Below, in pieces: positions 53,201-64,000 of a stretch of 64,000 nucleotides of DNA. The DNA comes from Norana najaformis (taxonomy: Eukaryota; Annelida; Clitellata; Crassiclitellata; Hormogastridae): contig OZ029918.1 in the NCBI GenBank assembly GCA_964023275.1, positions 32,793,739-32,857,738 of the forward strand, given 5' to 3'. A program made the translations under genes and the position numbers. The notes under the pieces were generated by a model, which saw nothing but the letters and a program-made list of their open reading frames with translations, did no database searches and was not told where the DNA came from. The number at the start of each line of letters is the position of its first letter. Within the stretch, counting starts at the first letter, position 1.

Positions 53201-54956
53201 AGGTAGAGGAACACTTGAATATAAGCTGAACACAGCTTGGAAGGATAGAAATTGAAATTGTAAATTGTAATTGTAAACGAACATTTATAAAGTGCCACTT
53301 AGGAAACAGTGGCGCTCCCGACTTGAACAGACAAAAAGGATTTCAGGCGTTTGCGAGACTGGGTAGGAGAGAGACCAAGTAACTGAAGCCGCAGTTCAAG
53401 AGGAAGGCAGTTCCAGCTGGAAGGGCCAACAAAGGCAAAGCTCATGGACTGGGCAGTTGTAGTGCGGACACAAGGGACTACCAAGAGACCACGGGTAGCT
53501 AAGCGAGGCATGGGCAGGCAACAAGGAAACCGGAATACAAAAAGAAGTAGGACGGAATAATTCATCAGTGTATCCTTGCAGCACTGTGATGTGAATTCTG
53601 CTACAACTTTATAAAGTATGTGGATCCCAGATTTAATTCAGCTTTAGAATACAAGGCTGATGTGGCGTTGTTACTGTGAGAAGTTTCAACTTTAGGAGGT
53701 GGTTCAATAAGGAAGTTACACTGTGGTCATCATTTTCAGACGTTTACCTGGAGATTGGCACATGTTAGGAGCTCTAAAAGTGATGGGCTGTTGGAGGTTT
53801 GTAATAAATGTTAGCTCTTACCTGTACTCTGCTAGTTTTCACTACTTCAAAGGAGTTCTGCACCATTTCTTCTTAACTTCTGGTTTAGTTCTCTCGAGTG
53901 TTTCGCTATGTTATATGGATTTGTGATACTTGTATTCAGTTATGAGCCAGAGTTACATCCAGGTGTTACATACAAACTTGTCGATCCGAAGGCAACACTG
54001 AAGATATTTTCAACTGGAAGCATTACTGTTACAGGCAAGGGCTGTTATATGTAGGGGTGATGCGTAAATGTTGACATTGCATGTCTTATGATTGTGTGAC
54101 ACAGTAGCCAACTGGTTTGGGTGCTTGCCCTGTAACATGGAGTGTGTGGATTTGAGCCTCCAGAGATGGTTCCTGTGTAGGGACTTTGATAAATTGTAAT
54201 TGTAATTTGCGACTTCTGTAGCGCTGGTGTCTAATGCACTAGGCATTGACTGATGGCAAACCAAAATTAAGCTGCAGTCAGGTCAAAACCCAGAAAGTCA
54301 GTCTGCTGAAATAGAGAGGCTGCCTGTAAGTGAATGGGAAAATGTATGTTTTATGTTGAAACGAAATGACACAAGACAGAGCAGAATGTTTGTAGCTGAA
54401 CTTATAAGTAATGACTCGAGCCAGTTCTGAACTCTTTGGAGTTTCCACATTTTTACTTTATAGATACCTGTTAGAAGCGAGTTACAATAATCAAGGTGAA
54501 CATGTAGCTGCTTTTCACAAAGACCAGCAAGGTTATTAATTCGTTTAAGAGCCAATGTATCTATCATTTGTCAGTGAAATTATTTCATTTACTTAGCAGT
54601 TTTTTTGGTTGCCAAAAAATTAGTGATCTATTATTTAATGAAATTGTCACTAACATAAAATTCTTTTTAAGTTTGTTATTTATATAATTACTTGCTTTTG
54701 TGTTCTGACTGCAGCTCCTTGTGTCAGCAATATCGAACGAGCGGTTGAGCACATCTACCCTCTTGTCTTTGAATTTCGCAGAGAATTGGTCAAAGCACCC
54801 GAAGTTCTGGACCAAGACCCACTGCTCATGCAGCAATCCAAGCGCCAGTTTCACAACCTGTTGAAAAGACCCATGCCAAGCCAGTCAAATCAAAATCAAG
54901 GTCGTCTCATTAATACGGACAGCAACGGTGCCAGTTCACCTGATTCAGAATATTGA
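50248..54956 (+). CDS. TBPL1: TBP-like factor TBPL1/TRF2/TLF with long N-terminus
   Basis: TBPL1 is the TBP paralogue that does not bind canonical TATA boxes and serves TATA-less and germline or developmental promoters with TFIIA/TFIIB. Exons: 50248-50925, 51801-51883, 52331-52498, 53940-54034, 54715-54956, in phase, 421 aa. The core starts near residue 186. Landmarks typical of TBPL1 rather than TBP: NVVCAFNTKCYLNLRKIA, ATIWANGKVTCTG, EEESHIAARKIARCLQRIG, VVNVLGTC, IRIPEFSRK, YEPELHPGVTYKL, IFSTGSITVT and VEHIYPLVFEFR. Human TBPL1 is 186 aa, so the ~185-residue acidic Ser/Thr-rich N-terminus (with GYDALTTS and GYDTLTTS) and the ~35-residue tail are extra. The intron after 54034 has a GC donor (ACAG/GCAAGG). 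Start chosen as the first ATG after the acceptor near 50217. Confidence 0.93.
51343..51560 (+). mobile_element. tRNA-derived SINE, GGTGGTGTAGTGG family
   Basis: GGTGGTGTAGTGGTATGATC (A-box region) and GTCGCGGGTTCGAATCTGCC (B box) head a body with CTTGGACAAGTTGCTC and AAAGCCAATGGACCTG, ending in an ATC repeat. A second copy at 52755-52965 shares the whole length. Both lie in TBPL1 introns, sense orientation. Confidence 0.9.
51597..51690 (+). repeat. 15-bp tandem repeat in TBPL1 intron 1
   Basis: TACATATGTTAGCCG is repeated about six times without change. The HMLAV-repeat frame it opens is an artefact. Confidence 0.95.
52755..52965 (+). mobile_element. tRNA-derived SINE, GGTGGTGTAGTGG family, copy 2
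   Basis: GTGGTGGTGTAGTGGTATGG and ATCGCGGGTTCAAATCTGCC, then ACTTGGACAAGTTGCTCACC and CATAAAGCCAATGGACCTGC, match the first copy. In TBPL1 intron 3. Confidence 0.9.
53280..53595 (-). mobile_element. CR1/L2-like LINE C-terminus and 3' tail
   Basis: The minus frame reads VPCVRTTTAQSMSFAFVGPS then SWNCLPLELR and KRLKSFL, the standard end of CR1/L2 ORFs (AFSVAGPRLWNSLPLELR, FKRKLKTHLF). It ends in TTGTAAATTGTAATTGTAAA-type repeats at 53240-53285. In TBPL1 intron 3, antisense. Confidence 0.85.
54195..54570 (-). mobile_element. CR1/L2-like LINE 3' part, family B
   Basis: The minus frame contains HLDYCNSLLTGI and WKLQRVQN, RT landmarks, and then, with frame breaks, the family B tail (ACTGATGGCAAACC, TAATGCACTAGGCATT on plus). 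In TBPL1 intron 4. A tRNA-like word GTGTGGATTTGAGCCTCC just to the left (54120-54185) may be a separate SINE. Confidence 0.8.
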
Positions 54957-57900
54957 TTGTTGATGCTGGAAACGATGGAGAGCTTGTTTGTTCGCTGTTT
55001 TTGTTTCTTGCTGTCATAGAAGTTTAACAGAAAATTGCAACTGGGTTGTTCTTTCGATGTGATTAGTCGTAGAGCAACTGTTCGAATAGATTTGGTTCTT
55101 TTCATCGGCTGGTTTTGTACGTCACAGAGAATTGCTTTCATAGATGGTACTGGGGAAGTAGTTGCTGCTGGGCGTAGAAATTTTGACAGTGCGTGAAATA
55201 AAACAGATGCCCTGTTGTCTGATAAACTAGTAGAGTATCAATAAAAAGGATACCCTATTTTATGATGAACTCGGAGAGTATCAATAACATAGATTAATTT
55301 AGTTCGTGTCAGATCTCTTGTTTCTGATCTGGCTGTTATGTTTCTGCCAACCGGTTTTGAAGGTGCAAATAATTGCTTTAAGCAGACGAGTTTTGTGAGC
55401 TTTTGTTTGCAAACAGCAACCCATTGTCAGCCAGTTTTCTAGCTAAAGGCAGCAAGGGTTGCAGGCAGTTGATGAAATAAAGCTTTAGGTTTAATTATCA
55501 ATATAAAAATAAGATTTGGTTGCTTGAGTTCTTGTCAGTTTGATTTAAATGGTTACATACCGAATATAGAGCCTAAGTTTTATGTAGGTATGCTGAGGCT
55601 AATAAAAGAGTTTAACCACGGGGTAGAGTTGCTATGGTGTACACCTTCATTGTCCCTGTGGGGCAAAGGAACTGGAACTTGAAAACAACTGGAAACTGGC
55701 TTTTAGCTGGAATAGACATAAACCCTGCCTTTTCAGCTGTTGGATTTGTGCAGTTGTTTTGAAAGGCACTGGACAGAATACACAGAAAATTAATTACGTT
55801 GTGAAATACTTTTAGTGGCATAAAATAAAACTGCCAAAGTAGATGCTAATATGTGCACCATCCTTTCAAGAGGCCGTTTAATGGTGCTATCCGATGTGGA
55901 TCAGTCAAGAGAAAGATTCTCTGAGGGAGTACGTGAAAAGTCGTTAATGTTTGAAAAATAATATTTAGCATAGGTTAACAAGTGACAAGTTGCAGCTATA
56001 TTGGTGACCTTTGTTGCCAGTTTAAATGTCTTCTTTTGATAATCTGCATTTGAGATATGGTCGTTTGCATATTTATATATCTCGACTAATGTGTGCTGTT
56101 TTCTTTTCTGTGGGGTTGTAGTAGAACTCTGCGTGACAAGATATTTGAGTGACAGTTGAGAAACTGGGGAACAGGGATGAGTAAAATACTTTAGAAAAGT
56201 ATTTAAAATAGCATTTTGTAAAGATTTTACTCATCGCTGAAGTCGAACCTTAATGTTTTGGCTGCAAACGCAGACAGGTCACAAAATTGGTGTTACATGG
56301 TTTACTTGGGGTAACATGCATTGGTGGTTAGCATGGGTACAACAGTGTAGCCTAGTTACTTCGTGCAGTGGAAACAATATCCTGAAATACCAGATACCAA
56401 GTTTGGTATGTCAGGGTATTAAAACCATACGATTGGGAGACAACCAGTTTTTTGCTACAAAATTGGAAGTTTATAGTATTGCATTCAGAAGTGTCTGCAC
56501 TAAACTTGGACCAGGAGTAACTTCTTGGTAAGAGAATATGTTAGAGGTTTGTTATAAATTTGTTGCAGAAATGTAGGCTTATTATGTTTCAGAATTTTTC
56601 GATATTGTCTACTTGGTGTACTATTCTACGAAATACTAGTAGTAATACTTTCTCAACTAGCCCCATTTTTGGATTAGTCAATGTGTGGCCCTTAAATAAG
56701 CTCCTTATTTCAAAGGCAAGAACTAAAATTCCTTTCCTACTTTGCAAAATTTGCTCGCAATCTTTCAGTGATGGAATTTTTATTTGACATTAACCAGTTG
56801 TGATTGCCCGGTACCTCGCTATTATTTTTCTGTGTCGTGCTCAGCAGGCCAGGCAGTTTTGAACAAGCTATTTTAGTTTAGGTAGTTCTTTCTCTATATT
56901 TTGGCATCCGTTTGAGGACAAGACTTAGCTGAATTGTATGTTTGTGGAAGTGTGCAGTTTGAAATTTGCAATCGCGGATCATTTCACTTGGTGTATGTCC
57001 TAGTCATTTCGTCTGCTTGTGCAGAGGTGAGAGACCTAGCAGTACCCACCTTTTAAGAAAAGAACTTGGTAATAATAACAGTGTGCTTTCACTACTACTT
57101 CGAGTTTTCAGAAATGTGCAGCTAGTCTGCAACGATTACTTTTGATCCGTTAAAGCTACTCCTGCTATGTTGAAAGATTTAGTACTTAAAACTTGGTGAA
57201 TGTAGCATACACACTATGTACCTGTCCTGTTACCTTGCTGTAGGTATGTGATTGATTTTGCATATTAAACATGCTAATACTTTCCTATGACTGTATCATG
57301 TGGGCTTGATGATTCTTTTTGTTTGGAGGACATTTGCTGTAAATGTATGTTGAAATTTATAACTTTGATCCACCACAGATCCTTCTGTTGTAGGGTGGAT
57401 GTTCATCTACCTTTTGATACTTGTAAGTGACGATGGCACCTTCGTAGTAAACTTGGCCCCTGAAGGTTGCTTTGGTCAGCAGCATTACACTGCAACTTTT
57501 AATTCTTGCACAATGTATTTGGCTGTTTTTGTCCTTGTTCAATCAGCAGTTTCGTCACCTTTGAGAGATTCCCTGAAAGGCGCTGAATGTCCAGGTGTAA
57601 ATCATTTCATTTGGTTTTGTGCGGTCATGGCGAGAGCACCAATGATTAAATTCTTGTGGTGTTATGTACAGTGTATATGGCAACCTTTGGCTGGGACAAT
57701 CCAAGAAAAAGTGAATGCATCTGCATGATTTTGGTTTCCTCGTGTGGTGTCGTCTTGTGTTGACCAGACCCGAGTTAAATCTGCATCTAGGTAATTTTCT
57801 ATTCACAGATTTAGTTGGAAATAAAGTAAAATTGGCAAAATTGTTTTCAAGTTTATTTTTAACGACACTGCAAGTTTATTGTGCATTATTTCCCTTGAAA

Positions 57901-58259
57901 GCCCTTTAGATTCCGAGTGGTAAACCAGTTAAGGTCATCTTATATGATTTGACAGTTCCTGATTATACAGATGTGTTCTTTGATATCAATGCCCATGCTT
58001 TTAAAAAATTCAATTGCCATCGAATTCAAAACCTGCTGGCCACATTAAAGCCAAAGTCCTCAATTTACACAAAGTACCCCATGCTGTGCTCTCATATTGT
58101 TTTTACACCAACTCCAATAACGTTTTTCACACATTAGTTTCAGTTTCAAAATACTTGTTAGAATTAACAAAAACACAAAAAATTAAATGTTAATGTATTC
58201 TGGTTTCTGATGTTCCAATAACTAAAACCATTGTGTCTGATGACATGAAACAAATTCCT
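54957..58259. other. TBPL1 3' UTR and convergent intergenic stretch
   Basis: AATAAA-type signals follow the TBPL1 stop near 55196 and 55477. Beyond that no motif-bearing frame is seen on either strand, including the 109-codon frame at 57399-57728. TBPL1 and SF3B5 point towards each other across this gap. Confidence 0.45.
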
Positions 58260-58517
58260 CTAGTCTTCTGGCTTCTCTGGTGGAGGTCCACATGGCTGGA
58301 GCATTCTCTCCATCAAGTTAAATCGGACTCGAGCTTTTGACTCATTTTCAGCGATTGCAAAATAGTTGAGCAAGTCTGGGTGACCCATGTATGAGGAATA
58401 GCTGTCACGGTGCTGATTTGTCAGCCACTCCCATTTGTTCGTGTCAGCATGACCTGTTCCGATGTACTTGGACTGGAGGTGCTCGAGCTGACTGTGAATG
58501 TTGTAACGGTCTCCCAT
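58260..58517 (-). CDS. SF3B5: Splicing factor 3B subunit 5 (SF3b10)
   Basis: SF3B5 is the small SF3b subunit of the U2 snRNP that packs against SF3B1 and helps branch-site recognition. The 85-residue single-exon frame starts MGDRYNIHSQLEHLQSKYIG, continues GHADTNKWEWL, HRDSYSSYMGH and NYFAIAENESKARVRFNLME, and ends MLQPCGPPPEKPED, almost identical to human SF3B5 (86 aa). A TTTTTTAG/TGTTAACC acceptor-like site nine bases before the ATG suggests a 5' UTR intron. Confidence 0.98.
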   Translation of the reverse strand: MGDRYNIHSQLEHLQSKYIGTGHADTNKWEWLTNQHRDSYSSYMGHPDLLNYFAIAENESKARVRFNLMERMLQPCGPPPEKPED

Positions 58518-58604
58518 GGTTAACACTAAAAAACCAGAAATAATCACGGTTGATACTTATAAGTGATATGCTGACACACAGCTATAGATATATATATATA
58601 CTGA

Positions 58605-58795
58605 TCTGTTTCAACTTGCTTACCCACTGTAGCCTCACCACTGGTGTTCCAGACTTGTTGGATTTCACCAGGCTTCTCAAACAAATTACTATTTTTAGAA
58701 TATGGTTTCCCATGAAGCAGCGGTCAATTGATGCCTTACGCATTATGATGATTAGTGCTACCGAAGTCACTAGATTACGTGACTTCTAATATATT
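58605..58795 (+). mobile_element. LINE 3' end, family B
   Basis: TCTGTTTCAACTTGCTTACC also occurs at 21.05 kb. The right end, TTGATGCCTTACGCATTATG and CGAAGTCACTAGATTACGTG, is the family B tail. It lies just upstream of SF3B5, antisense. Confidence 0.6.
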
Positions 58796-58799
58796 GTTA

Positions 58800-59668
58800 C
58801 AAACTAAATGATTCAGCAAAGCAACACGTTTTGTCGTTCACTTAACAGAAACTAACACAATATACCAGTATACGTTTGACAATTTATTACTATATATAAT
58901 ATTTCAGTTTAAATAATTTTAACAATCATTGATACGTCTTATCCATGAACATCGCTTTTGCGACTATCCAAAACGCAGAGTGAAAAATTGTTGCTACGAT
59001 CCTCTTCGTAGATTTTCGCAGAATATAGGTCATTAGTTGTATCATTTTTTAATCTGGTTTTAGTATGGCCACTATGGAAACACTTCCTTTTTCACTGTTT
59101 GCCGTCATACAAATTTTCTTCGTTATATCAAAATACCTTAGTCGTACATTCAGTTCTTTTAAATGTGGAAATATTTTTTAAAAGTTACCTGCGACGATTT
59201 TTTTTGCGAAAAACAATTTACCGCACCACGTTGCTCAAAATAAAACTCGTCTTGTTGCTGACTCTTGAACGCCAATACTGACTACAAGGTAAAGTCTTGT
59301 CGCGGGCATGAAACATGTAAGTAAATAAACTGCCCACTGAAACTAAAGATCTTCGCGGATCTCGACAATTATGTTCTTGTATATACCTGTATAATTGCAC
59401 ACTATACTCCTTTAATCTCAAGACCTCAGTTTGTAGACAAAAACTGGCATAATTCATGCTATACAACCTTCCCTCTAATGCTATAGTCTTAAAGCTTGTA
59501 AAAACCTATATGCTTTTTATGCTTGTGCCTACCTGTGTTGAAATTAAACATTCCCTTCAATGCTTGAAAACATCCATCATCAGCACCTCTGAGGTAAAAC
59601 GGGCAGTATATAAATTTTCACTGCATACATATAGTCAGTTTATATTAACCAACTCCTTGCATATGTTA

Positions 59669-59754
<86 letters not shown>

Positions 59755-60526
59755 TGACATAAGGACTACCATCAAATTAGCAGGTTAACCATTCAGAGCT
59801 TAGGTTGTCATGTGAATATTCACCTTCACAGGCAACTAAAACTGAATTGGGTTTATTCCAGTCAGTGCAAAAGACATTCAATTTTTCTCTGACTTGCATC
59901 CTCTAGCAGTGAAGGATCACGAATGCAGAAAAGAGCAATTAAGATATACTAAAACCATTCCCTGCATATACAGATGTGCCAAGAAAATCATTGGCAATAC
60001 TTCACACTTATCTGTCATATCAAATAATAAGGCAGACCTTGGATCTATACAGTGTCGGCGCTAGGATTGCTTGTGAGGAGGGGCAAGGGCATTTCCAGAG
60101 GACCGCTACATTCTGGCAGTCCCCCATGCACATTCTGGTCTGAGAGGCACCAGCACATAACCAAGAGGGGCGCAAGGGTGCGACCCGCCACATGCCTATA
60201 GCTAAATCTGCCACTAATACAGACCTAAAACCTTATCCAACCATTCCTGCCTAAAAATTTTGTTTTGACTGAGCGCCTGTGAATGATCTGGTACCTGGTT
60301 CTTGTAGACTCTATTTGATAAAAGTTTTTTTGTGTGGTGCAGAAACGGAGTTTGTGCAGCAGGCTCAAACCCACAATAGATTACAGACCCAGAACACTAC
60401 CAAACACATAATCGCACCACACTTCTTTAGATCTGCATCCTCTCCTACCTCAAGATGCTACATATGCCTTTCTGATAATTAAATAAGATGTATATTCGAG
60501 TGTATTGACGCGTTTTCAAATGCTTT
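58800..60526. other. Spacer upstream of SF3B5 and downstream of the F-box/NHL gene
   Basis: It should include the SF3B5 promoter and 5' UTR near 59.0-59.4 kb and the 3' UTR of the next gene. A family A LINE tail fragment lies at about 60258-60310 (TTTTGTTTTGACTGAGCGCC). No recognisable coding segment otherwise. Confidence 0.4.
59671..59755. repeat. AT dinucleotide repeat, about 37 units
   Basis: Uninterrupted ATAT from about 59671 to 59742, then ACACACATATAC. Confidence 0.97.
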
Positions 60527-62502
60527 CTAATTTAAAGCATAAACTTTAATTTTTCCGTCAAACTCTCCAACAATCAGCTGCTTATTTGTTTCGTCAAAGC
60601 ACAGCCTCGGTAATCGGACCCTGTTTTCATGGTTTGTCAGAAGAATCTGCCTCCAACAGAGAGACTTGGCGTCAAACAGTAGAACACGATCATTGCCGTA
60701 GTCGGCAATAAACAGCCAACCGTTGTTAAAATCCTCACACAAGTGTCGTGGATATTGCAGTTCTTGCAATTTGTCCCGAGGACAGAACTGACTTATCAGC
60801 CGTCCGTTGCTGCTCAGTTGACTTATGACCCATTTTCCAAGTCCACCCTCCATCTTCTTCCAGTGACTGATGATTAAGCTACCATCTGGCCTCTGAATGG
60901 CATGGAGTGGCATCTGAATTTCTGTGGGCAGCAGAAGGCACTGAACAAGGACTGCGTCAGATGCATAGAACTCCAGCTGACTAGAGGGAAGCGCATCCCT
61001 CAGAACTAACATACGATTACTACTGGACACTGACATGGTAAAAGGATTGCCAACATTTGCCAACCATTTTCTCGTTTGGCGACTACCTTGGTCTATCTTC
61101 CAGACGCACTTTTCTGCTTTGTCACTGACATACAGTGCTTTGGAGTTCTTGAAGGATGCAATGCTGTGGGGTGACTGGATCTCTTCAATTAAGATTACTT
61201 CCTCCAGATGAAATGGTTTTTTATCCCTGTACAGACGAACTACCCTTGGTTCACAGCTCAGAACACAGATATTTTCGTCCAGCTTTGTCACACCATAAGC
61301 GAGAAACGATGACGAAGAATTCAATCTACCCAAGACTTGGACAGAAACTGAAAAGAAACAAAAAACCTTTCATATCAACGTGAAGATGGAGAAGTGTCCC
61401 TTAAGTCAACCCAGAAACACATCCCTGATAATGAAGTGGTAGCAATTTAATTCTTCCTTGCCTTGCCATATGACGGTGGGTGGCCACTTCTCTTCCTTGC
61501 TGCTCAATCTTCTTACCAACAGTGCACAAAGTACTCATTTATAGTCGAGTTCACCAGGTGGCGCAATCTGAACAGAAATCTGGAAACTTATTTCTGCCCT
61601 GGAGGGATTCGAACCCCCAACCACTGGGTTGAAAGTCCAGCACACTGACCAACAGATTATTATTATTACTGAACCAGATGAATCACCTCATAAAAATACC
61701 ACTGGAACTATGTTAAGTACTCTTATAATAAGACTGTATTATATACATTTGAATTAAAATAGGCATCCTTAAGCCCAACCCTTGTCTAAGAGGCAACTCC
61801 AACCTAATTTTACTTAGAAACTTTACTACTAGTTTATCAAGAAAAGGGTACGGTAAGTTGCATTAAAGAACATAAAGGACCATTTCTCAAGTGTAAATAA
61901 ATAGTGACCATTGGTGGTGAGTCAGCCATCTCAATCTACATGTACATGTATGTATATAGACTTTTCTTACAGTGCCTTTTATGTACCCCACAAAAGCACC
62001 CCTAAGATGGTGCTAAATTTCATTCATAACAAACTGCTTGGAATTTGCAAATATTTAGTTTCTACAAAATGAATTAGAAAGTTACAAAATTAAAATAATT
62101 TTGTGCACATATAAACATTAATGTAGTGTTAGAAGATTACTATGTAGTCTGGACAAAGATCTTTTGTTTCAACATTCAGTTCATCTCATCAGTAAGCGAA
62201 CAGCATTCAGTTAACTAGAAAAGTCACCACTGGTTGGATTCCGCACAAGTTAAGCAAACCAACATCAAAACACGACAGAAACTAACCACACCTGTTCTGT
62301 TCTTCAGACGACGCCTGAGTATTATCTTAAACCATCGAGTTGTAAGACGATAATTCCACTCGGACCAAACCATCCGCAGCGGAGTCATAATCCGAGGCAC
62401 AAGGTAATCAGAGGCCTGCTCAGCTTTAAGCCAGATGGAATGATTTAGCAAAACCGCCTTCATTAGGATCATATCCAGCATCTCAAGAGGTAGGTCCTGC
62501 AG
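60527..62502 (-). CDS. F-box-like / NHL-type beta-propeller protein (5' end missing)
   Basis: Two exons, 62292-62502 and 60527-61347, join in phase 1 (donor GTGTGG, acceptor TTTTCAG). The first encodes LQDLPLEMLDMILMKA and later RMVWSEWNYRLTTRWF, which fits an F-box (LPxE-x-L-x-I-L ... VxxxW). The second, 273 codons, shows propeller repeats: GVTKLDENICVLS, ALYVSDKAEKCVWKID and PRHLCEDFNNGWLFIADYGN, then DRVLLFD (a clear NHL signature), and finally KQLIVGEFDGKIKVY. F-box/propeller proteins often serve as substrate receptors of SCF ubiquitin ligases, so that role is inferred. The exon with the start codon lies between 62503 and the right edge or beyond; I did not find it. Confidence 0.75.
61495..61665 (-). 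mobile_element. tRNA-derived SINE, ACTGGCCA family
   Basis: On the minus strand TTGGTCAGTGTGCTGGACTT is the A-box side and GGGGGTTCGAATCCCTCC the B box, followed by GGGCAGAAATAAGTTTCC, matching the copy at 41.2 kb. It lies in the intron of the F-box/NHL gene, same strand. The B box is perfect, but no closed acceptor stem is seen. Confidence 0.8.
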
Positions 62503-63540
62503 CTGAAAAGTGAAGCAAATTGTGACACTGGTGGTAATTACTAGGTAAAGTACATCAAGGCTGTTGCTTATTTATTTACTTACACTAGAGTGATACAACG
62601 TAGTTCGAGGCTTGCAAAAAAATTAATTTAAAAAAAGTCGTTATAAAATGACGTCATTATAAGGCAGTTCTTGATATCACCAAAAGACAACGCTGTGTAA
62701 TCATTTATAACATGCCTCAATCAATAAGTTCTCAGTTGGGGTGATTTGTGGTAAACAGCAATGGGCTGAGGGTTTTGAAGACCAATGTGCAGGGGAAATT
62801 ATCATCAATGGAAGACAGTCTGAACCAGCACAATTTGTAGGATAAGTTATCCTCCGCCAAAATCACACCATGATTTTTATATGCATGGTCTTCCCAGGCA
62901 GGTCCTCGAGTTGAGAATCTTGACTGATGAAAAAACACGACAACAACCGGACTTTCCTTGGGGCTATATAGCTTAACAACGAATTTCAAATTTGTTATTA
63001 TTATTTCTGCATTTATTAAGTGCTATTATCTAATGACTAAGCATCAGCCGTGCCCATTTTTCAATGGACTGATTGGGTGAGATTGTTCACCACCACTGCT
63101 CATTTGAATGGGTGCCACACCATTTAAGATGTCTGTATACGTACCGTGGTAGTCCAAGATTCAAATCTCATAAATAATTATAGTCACAATTGGTAAGTGA
63201 ACCGGCAGCCTGATGCACAGATCTTTGCTTTATTCGATTTAGCTATCAAGCACCACAACCCACAAGAAGTCATAAATAAACTGTTCGCAAAATAACCCTT
63301 ACAAATTTTCTAAATTTTCACAGCTTCTTACTAAGTGCAAGAGACAGATAGAAGGTCAAAACAACTATCCCATACAAAAAATTCCTACTGTTGTTATTCT
63401 GATGCTATTCATATTTTGAATTTTCCCAACACCGATTTTTCAATGTTCTTATCTGCAAACAAGCAAGACAAAGCTATATGTAAACAAGTATTCCTGCAAA
63501 TAATATGATGAAATGTTGACATTTGTACCGATTCCTACAC
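62503..63540. other. Upstream part of F-box/NHL gene and repeats
   Basis: A minus frame at 62732-62989 (85 codons) has no recognised motif. 62995-63055 resembles the SINE-like element at 2.8 and 26.6 kb, and 63050-63145 matches the dispersed repeat at 46455. A missing first exon of the F-box/NHL gene may lie here. Confidence 0.35.
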
Positions 63541-63544
63541 TCTC

Positions 63545-63722
63545 AACTAATCGTAACCTCGAGATTTCTGCAGCATTAAGTGAAGGGAATCAGCATTATC
63601 ACAGGCGCTCAGTCAAAACAAATCGATAGGCAAGAAGGGTTCGGTTCCAAGGTCAAGGTCAAAGAGGCAGGCAAGCAGGCAGGCAGGCAGGCAGTCAGAC
63701 GGCTACGGTGGGTAGAGTTTCG
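63545..63722 (-). mobile_element. LINE 3' tail, family A, with GGCA expansion
   Basis: GTAACCTCGAGATTTCTGCA, ACAGGCGCTCAGTC and CTACGGTGGGTAG are the family A tail in reverse. The CAGGCAGTCAGACAG part has grown into a GGCA microsatellite (AGGCAGGCAAGCAGGCAGGC). Confidence 0.8.
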
Positions 63723-64000
63723 AACTGGATCTGCAGAATAGACACGAGTGGAACAAACTGCTTATAGCTTTAAGTACATTTTAGCTAGCTAGTATTTTTA
63801 TTAGTTGCCGTTTCACCTATAGTCCATAACTTCTATGAAAATTTAATTCCTAGTCTGTTTGGTTAATCTTATCAGAATATTACATCGTATAACAATTTTT
63901 TCTATGTAAATGAAACTTACATGCCTTCGCTCAACCTTTTCCATTTAATTTGTGTAGCGCTTTTCATTGCACTTACTTGCGCGCCTTTCCTTAGCTGTTT

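Noticed and set aside
50248-54956. Calling the gene TBP itself
   Set aside because: The core shows TBPL1-specific stretches (CYLNLRKIA, IRIPEFSRK, FSTGSITVT) instead of the TBP ones.
59456-59788. 110-codon plus frame
   Set aside because: Its second half is an AT dinucleotide repeat read as Tyr-Ile; the first half has no homology.

Overview
The window is nuclear DNA from an animal, most likely a bilaterian invertebrate. It holds intron-rich protein genes with GT-AG (and a few GC-AG) introns, many LINE and tRNA-derived SINE fragments, and microsatellites. The strongest lineage clue is a TBP-like factor of the TBPL1/TRF2/TLF type, a family reported only from bilaterians. The frequent TAGGCCTA-type word is common in several marine deuterostome genomes, but I cannot name the species. 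All gene models were spliced by eye from protein similarity and checked by reading-frame phase; none was tested with transcripts.

Layout: (1) 118-1457, minus strand: the first three coding exons of BAP1, which runs off the left edge. (2) 4579-11248, minus: complete 10-exon CDK7 (348 aa) with LINE pieces in its introns and a foldback element just past its stop. (3) About 12.9-13.6 kb: a CpG- and E-box-rich promoter-like block, then 14366-17978, plus: a C2H2 zinc-finger gene I cannot name. (4) 18-28.3 kb: gene-poor, full of decayed LINE/SINE pieces and tandem repeats. (5) 28339-29145, plus: an unrecognised ORF with 7-residue repeats and one membrane segment. (6) 31997-42556, minus: complete 14-coding-exon ICA1 (islet cell autoantigen 1/ICA69, 694 aa). 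(7) 44228-46365: a non-autonomous hAT-like DNA transposon with an 8-bp target-site duplication, carrying a satellite array with a 137-bp higher-order repeat; a second array of the same monomer lies at 47.0-47.4 kb beside a TATA-type promoter. (8) 50248-54956, plus: complete 5-exon TBPL1 (421 aa). (9) 58260-58517, minus: single-exon SF3B5. (10) 60527-62502, minus: an F-box-like/NHL-propeller gene, 5' end unresolved.

Functionally these are mostly housekeeping genes: transcription initiation and the cell cycle (CDK7 of TFIIH/CAK, TBPL1), chromatin deubiquitination (BAP1), splicing (SF3B5) and secretory-granule trafficking (ICA1). They do not form an operon or pathway cluster. The least expected features are the hAT-borne satellite whose 40-bp monomer resembles a complete 3' splice site, several perfect short-loop hairpins, a tandemly duplicated exon-intron junction in the zinc-finger gene, and the 7-residue-repeat membrane ORF with a stop four codons after its first ATG.
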